A stretch of DNA of 64,000 nt from JACDAV01 sp964626755 (lineage in GTDB: Bacteria; Chloroflexota; Limnocylindria; Limnocylindrales; CSP1-4): contig CAZVGO010000028.1 in assembly GCA_964626755.1 (NCBI GenBank), positions 310,001-374,000 of the forward strand. Direction: 5' to 3'. The position numbers were made by a program, and so were the translations under genes. The number at the start of each line of letters is the position of its first letter. The first letter of the stretch is position 1. Below the pieces are notes generated by a model that made no database searches, was not told where the DNA came from, and saw only the letters and a list, made by a program, of their open reading frames with translations. Of the stretch, positions 60,127 to 64,000 are shown in pieces.

Positions 60127-61172
60127 CGCGCCGCGCGGCTCAGGCCACGGCAGATCATCTCGGCCCTCAGGGCGTCATCCGCCATCAACCGGCCAATCTG
60201 CGCCCGCAGTGCGACCGGATCGTCGGGATCGTGGAAGAGAGCAGCGTCACCAAGGACCTCGGGCAGTGGCCCCGCTCGGGCGGCCACGACCGGCACCCTC
60301 CGGTGCATGGCTTCAACGGGGGGATATCCAAATCCTTCCGTCCGGGACGGAAAGAGAAATACTGACGCGTGGCGATACCAGCGCTCGAGCTCCACCTCGT
60401 CCACTGGTCCCCGGATGACCACGTCGTGGCCGATCGCGGCGGCCCGTCGCACGAGCGCGCTGTGATCACGCCCAGGCGGGCCGACGATTGCGAGGCGCAG
60501 GCCGTTCGGCGGTCCGCCAACCCAGGCATCGAGCAGAAGGCCCACATTCTTGCTGACCTCGGTTGCGCCGACCCACAGGGCGTACGGCCCATCGAGGGGA
60601 GGCACCGGATCAGCGAGGATGGCCGGCTTGTCGACTCCCGGGTAGACAACCGTGACCCGCTCCGGATCAGCTCCCAGATATCGGCAGATCTGGGAACGGC
60701 TGAACTCCGAGATGGTGATGAGCCGGGTCGCGTTCTTGACGGCCCGTCGGAAGCCCCAACCCAGGTAGCGCGCGGCGGCTGGCTCGTAAGTCTCCGGCTC
60801 CGTCAGGAAGTTGACATCAAGGACTGCGACGACCTGGGGGATGGGGCCGCGACGGGCGGACAGGTTCGCTGGCATCAGAAGAACATCTGCGTCTTCGCGC
60901 TGCGCCAGTCTGCCGATCCCGGACTCGTACCACCAGCGCTCCCGCGCAGCATTGGGGATGCGCAGGACCCAACCGCGGAGGCCTGGACGAGCCCGGCCGG
61001 TGCGCCCGGGCCCAAGCCGAGCTGGACCTGGGGCTGTAATGACTTCCAGGTCGGGCACGGCGGTCAGGGCGCTCGTCAGCCCTCGAACCCACCGCCCCGT
61101 ACCAGGCGATGGCCGCCTGAGGATGCTGGCGTCGACAAGCACCCTCACCCGTTCCCGGTTCCCCCTTTTCAT
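60057..61172 (-). CDS. Family 4 glycosyltransferase
   Basis: Protein of 371 aa from ATG 61172 (MKRGNRERVRVLVDAS); the longer frame is a shadow. Motifs: SILRRPSPGTGRWVRGL, VVAVLDVNFLTEPETYEP, ISEFSRSQICRYLGADPERV, YALWVGATEVSKNVGLLLDA and FPSRTEGFGYPPVEAMHRRVPVV with its donor Glu residues. Stop 60057 lies inside the polymerase gene on the other strand. Single gene. Confidence 0.9.
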   Translation of the reverse strand: MKRGNRERVRVLVDASILRRPSPGTGRWVRGLTSALTAVPDLEVITAPGPARLGPGRTGRARPGLRGWVLRIPNAARERWWYESGIGRLAQREDADVLLMPANLSARRGPIPQVVAVLDVNFLTEPETYEPAAARYLGWGFRRAVKNATRLITISEFSRSQICRYLGADPERVTVVYPGVDKPAILADPVPPLDGPYALWVGATEVSKNVGLLLDAWVGGPPNGLRLAIVGPPGRDHSALVRRAAAIGHDVVIRGPVDEVELERWYRHASVFLFPSRTEGFGYPPVEAMHRRVPVVAARAGPLPEVLGDAALFHDPDDPVALRAQIGRLMADDALRAEMICRGLSRAARYSWERAGGEVAEVLRAAASTPR

Positions 61173-61286
61173 CGAGCCGAGTTTATCCCGGGGCCGTTGC
61201 CCCGCGGGTGACGGAGTCCGCCTCGTACAATGGGACCGCTTGCCAGTCCCGCGCGGGCGTGAACGCCTTCGCCCCCGGATCACCGG

Positions 61287-62090
61287 ATGACACCCACTCC
61301 GCCGAAAGACGACGTTCCCGCCGGGAAGGCCCACGTGCCCGGTCAGCACGATCCATCTGGCGCCGTCAGCGCACGCGGCCGACTCATGGACTTGCTGCCC
61401 GCGTGGATCTCGCTCAGGCTAAGGTCGGAGCGGAACATGCGCCGGCTGCTGGGCCTACACCAGGCGGCCGACCTGATCACCCGGCTCGTGCCTCCAGGTC
61501 GGGCGGCGGTGGACGTGGGCGCCAACCGAGGGATCTACACGTACTGGATGCACACGCGGGCATCAAGAGTCGATGCATTCGAGCCCCAACCAAGCCTCGC
61601 CAGGTACATCCGCCAGGCGCGGCTGTCCAGCGTCCGAGTGCACGAGGTGGCGCTTTCCGACCGCGCAGGAAATGCCCACCTCGTGGTGCCTCATGATGAT
61701 GGCCTCGCCCACCTGACTCCGTCCGGTCAGCAACCTGGTTCGGGGCTGGAGGTGGTTACCCGGTCATTGGACTCGTTCGGCCTGCTTGACGTTGGCTTCA
61801 TCAAGATCGACGTAGAGGGACACGAGATGGCCGTCCTTCGCGGCGCGCTGGAGACGATCCAGCGAAGCCGGCCGGTATTGTTCGTCGAGAGCGAGGCTCG
61901 CCACGCGCAGGGTGCCCCCGGCGACGTGATCGACTGGATGTTCGGAACGCTCGGTTACCGTAGGGGGGCATTCGTACGCCGGTGGGAGACTTTCGACATC
62001 GACCAGTTCAGCCTCGAGCGTGACCAGCTGGCGCTACTGCCGGACTTCAGGAACGATGCCTATGTCGGCAACTTCGTGTTCTGGCCGTGA
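61287..62090 (+). CDS. FkbM-family methyltransferase
   Basis: Protein of 267 aa, ATG 61287. FkbM signature: AAVDVGANRGIYTYWMHTRA (motif I), VDAFEPQPSLARYIR, VALSDRAGNAHLVVP, LLDVGFIKIDVEGHEMAVLRGA and RPVLFVESEARH. Members O-methylate sugars or other hydroxyls, often in glycan loci. It is 55 nt before the GT4 at 62146 in the same direction. Confidence 0.92.
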   Translation: MTPTPPKDDVPAGKAHVPGQHDPSGAVSARGRLMDLLPAWISLRLRSERNMRRLLGLHQAADLITRLVPPGRAAVDVGANRGIYTYWMHTRASRVDAFEPQPSLARYIRQARLSSVRVHEVALSDRAGNAHLVVPHDDGLAHLTPSGQQPGSGLEVVTRSLDSFGLLDVGFIKIDVEGHEMAVLRGALETIQRSRPVLFVESEARHAQGAPGDVIDWMFGTLGYRRGAFVRRWETFDIDQFSLERDQLALLPDFRNDAYVGNFVFWP

Positions 62091-62145
62091 CTGCCGCCGG
62101 GTACCTGCGGATCGTCGTCGCCGCACGGAACTAGCGCCGAAGGCG

Positions 62146-63369
62146 ATGATCGAGCGTGACCCCATGGAGCCGCCGCTCCGTGTCTGGCTCGTGGACCCCA
62201 TCTCCTACTCCGGGATGGCCTACTCCGACGTCGGTCAGATGGTCGCCCTCGGCGAGCTCGGCGCTCGTCCGCTCCTGGTGGGTAGCGACAGCTGGATGCT
62301 GGAACCCGACCTGGTGCCACGTATGGCTGTCTTTCGGGGCGCCTACGGCAGTCGGTGGCGGATCGTGAAGGGGGCGAGATACCTCGTCTCCCTCGCCCGC
62401 TTGGTCGTTCGCATCCGCCGCAAGCGCCCCGACATCGTTCATTGGCAGTTCACCGAGGTCCCGATCGCCGACCTGGTGACGATGGCCACGGTTCGGCTGC
62501 TGGGCGTCCCGCAGGTCTATACGGCGCACGAGCTGCTCCCCTGGAGCGCGAGCCGCTTCGACCATCGGCTCTTCGCCGGTGTGTACCGCGTCGTCGACCG
62601 GGTGGTTGTGCACAACACCCAACAGCAGGCTGAGCTGGCTCGCCGCTTTCACATCGATCCAGCGAAGGCACCGGTGGCGGCCCTGGGTGACTACGCACTG
62701 TTCGCGACTCCGGACATGCCGCAGACGGCAGCTCGATCCTCGCTCGGTCTGGCCAACGATCGGCCCATTGCGCTCTTCTTCGGCTCGATCCGCCCGTCCA
62801 AGGGCCTGGAGGTTCTCCTCGAGGCCTGGGCCCGCGTCTCGAGGCGGTCTCCCGAGGCCCTGCTCCTGGTGACCGGCAAGCCTTTCAAGGGCCTCGACAC
62901 GACGGCGATTACAGGCCAGATCCGCGATCTCGGCATCGAGCGGAGCGTCGTGACGCGCTTCGAACAGGTGGGTCCGGCCGACACAAACGCCTACTACCGC
63001 GCGGCTGATGTCGTCGTCCTGCCCTATCACGACATCGGAACCAGCGGGGTGCTCCGATATGCGTACAACTCCGGCCGACCGGTGATCGCCACGGCCGTCG
63101 GCGAGCATGGATCCAGGGTAGTCGCGGGGCAGACAGGCCACCTCGTCCCGCCCGGCGATCCTGCGGTGCTTTCCGACGTCCTCGTGGAGGCCCTCGCAGA
63201 CCGGTCAAGGCTGGAGACGATGGGGCAGAACGCCCGCCGCTACGCGGCGAAGAACTTCAGGTGGATTGATTCGGCCCAGGACCTGCTCCGAACGTACGAA
63301 GAGCTCCATCGGCTGAAGCCGAGCCGGGCAGGCGGCGATGGCGTCAATCGAGCATCTTCCGGTAGCTGA
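62146..63369 (+). CDS. Family 4 glycosyltransferase
   Basis: About 407 aa, ATG 62146 (ATG 62164 also possible); the longer frame overlaps the FkbM gene. Features: RVWLVDPISYSGMAYSDVGQM, VHWQFTEVPIADL, VYTAHELLPWSASRFDHRLF, VVHNTQQQAELARRFHID, ALFFGSIRPSKGLEVLLEAW and VVLPYHDIGTSGVLRYAYNSGRPVIA. It is the type with the GTSGVLR donor loop. Convergent with the GT4 at the right edge, ends overlapping by 26 bp. Confidence 0.9.
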   Translation: MIERDPMEPPLRVWLVDPISYSGMAYSDVGQMVALGELGARPLLVGSDSWMLEPDLVPRMAVFRGAYGSRWRIVKGARYLVSLARLVVRIRRKRPDIVHWQFTEVPIADLVTMATVRLLGVPQVYTAHELLPWSASRFDHRLFAGVYRVVDRVVVHNTQQQAELARRFHIDPAKAPVAALGDYALFATPDMPQTAARSSLGLANDRPIALFFGSIRPSKGLEVLLEAWARVSRRSPEALLLVTGKPFKGLDTTAITGQIRDLGIERSVVTRFEQVGPADTNAYYRAADVVVLPYHDIGTSGVLRYAYNSGRPVIATAVGEHGSRVVAGQTGHLVPPGDPAVLSDVLVEALADRSRLETMGQNARRYAAKNFRWIDSAQDLLRTYEELHRLKPSRAGGDGVNRASSGS

Positions 63370-64000
63370 CGGCTAGCGCGGATGCCGCGTTCGCCGCCGA
63401 GAACCGAGCGGCAACGGCCCGGACGACGTCGGCCGCAGGTGGGACCGGCTTGGCCATCGCCGCCGCGATCGCCTCCGCGTCGGCGGGCACGAGGGCTGCC
63501 GCTCCGGCGAGCGTTTCGCGGGACGCTGGCATCTCCACCGCCACTACCGGCAGGCCGCGCACCAGTGCCTCCACCGCCGGGAGGCCGAAGCCCTCGATTC
63601 GGGACACGGCGACCAGGGCGGTGGCAGAGCGATAGGCGGCTTCGAGCTCCGGATCGGAGACCCGGCCCTCGATTGTCATGGCGCTGCTGATCCCCAGCTT
63701 CTCTGCGAGCGCCCGCAGCGGTTGCGCCGCCCGTGCGTCGACTGGGCCAATGAGGCGCAGGCGTCCTCCCTTCTGAATGGCCCGGAAACGGGCGAACGCC
63801 TGCAGGGCGAGCTGTGGCCGCTTGTGCTCGTCGAGCGCACCGACGACCAGGAACGTCGGCTCTGTCGGTTCGACGCGCTCCATGTCCGGCGGCCGTGCAA
63901 CCACTGGGTAGACGATATCGATGCGGTCGGCGGCGATCCCGAGTCGCTCCTGGAGGGCCTCTGCCGTCGTTCCCGATATGGCGACGATGCGGGCCGCAGT
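63344..64000 (-). CDS. Family 4 glycosyltransferase (partial, 5' end off the right edge)
   Basis: The open frame continues through the window edge: residues TAARIVAISGTTAEALQERL precede VYPVVARPP, so the GTG at 63904 is not the start. The visible C-terminal half has FLVVGALDEHKRPQLALQAFA, RLIGPVDARAAQPLRALAE, and the donor motif SRIEGFGLPAVEALVRGLPVVAVE with Glu residues. It is a GT-B enzyme of the mannosyltransferase-like group. Confidence 0.9.
   Translation of the reverse strand, partial: TAARIVAISGTTAEALQERLGIAADRIDIVYPVVARPPDMERVEPTEPTFLVVGALDEHKRPQLALQAFARFRAIQKGGRLRLIGPVDARAAQPLRALAEKLGISSAMTIEGRVSDPELEAAYRSATALVAVSRIEGFGLPAVEALVRGLPVVAVEMPASRETLAGAAALVPADAEAIAAAMAKPVPPAADVVRAVAARFSAANAASALAVSYRKMLD

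Noticed and set aside
1..64000. CRISPR arrays, insertion sequences, tRNA or rRNA genes, toxin-antitoxin pairs
   Set aside because: No regularly spaced repeats, transposase motifs, cloverleaf-like segments or paired small toxin genes could be recognised by reading the spacers.

Overview
This 64 kb window is very GC-rich, starts many genes with GTG, and packs genes tightly with frequent 4-nt GTGA/ATGA stop-start overlaps. It carries no rRNA, tRNA or ribosomal-protein marker. The gene style (PolX, a PRC/MgtE_N/CBS protein beside an NRAMP-like permease, GAF-GGDEF proteins, several large glycan operons) suits a high-GC free-living bacterium. I would guess Chloroflexota (Limnocylindria-like) ahead of Actinomycetota, but the sequence does not settle it. 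No gene-free stretch exceeds 300 bases, and no CRISPR array, insertion sequence or prophage was seen.

Region 1 (1-14.2 kb) is housekeeping and signalling. It holds the start of a Zn-ribbon DNA methylase (runs off the left edge), a DinB-fold protein, an acidic TPR protein, a secreted subtilisin-like protease, a membrane protein coupled to PolX, two diguanylate cyclases with GGEEF/GGDEF and I-sites, and a putative two-gene Mg/Mn uptake unit.

Region 2 (14.2-22.4 kb) begins the glycan locus. A leftward, translationally coupled operon encodes a GT2, a DegT/StrS sugar aminotransferase (apparently started at ATT), a CgeB-like glycosyltransferase, a NeuD/PglD-type acyltransferase and, unexpectedly, a beta-keto acid cleavage enzyme. 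A GT2, an RmlC-like epimerase, another GT2 and a Gfo/Idh oxidoreductase follow.

Region 3 (22.4-27.8 kb) is the highlight: a lasso-peptide biosynthetic cluster inside the glycan locus. Three consecutive small precursor genes (24616-25147, + strand) share a lasso leader with the Y(-17), P(-14), G, T(-2) pattern. They lie between a leftward HPr-kinase-like plus nucleotidyltransferase pair and a leftward B1 (PqqD-like RRE), B2 (transglutaminase-fold leader peptidase) and C (asparagine-synthetase-like cyclase) operon. The ring-closing Asp sits at core position 9 or 10, which is puzzling for known lasso rings.

Region 4 (28-46.9 kb) has more GT4/GT2 enzymes, a WecG/TagA-type transferase, a Wzx flippase, an MBL-rhodanese protein, and a five-gene GTGA-coupled operon (36229-40394). 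That operon again contains a PqqD-like protein, an HPr-kinase-like protein and an NTP_transf_5 protein, now with two GT2s and no lasso enzymes. A PQQ-type sugar dehydrogenase lipoprotein, two tandem paralogous GT4s, a DPM1-like GT2, an epimerase and a nucleotide-sugar dehydrogenase complete it.

Region 5 (47-64 kb) has a UDP-sulfoquinovose synthase homologue, a GalE-type epimerase, two further flippases, several GT4/GT2 enzymes, three methyltransferases and a Wzy/O-antigen ligase-like protein. The window ends inside a GT4. Parts of 52-57 kb are visibly less GC-rich. With three flippases and one polymerase, the locus looks like several glycan modules joined together. No initiating glycosyl-phosphate transferase or chain-length regulator (Wzz/Wzc) is visible here.
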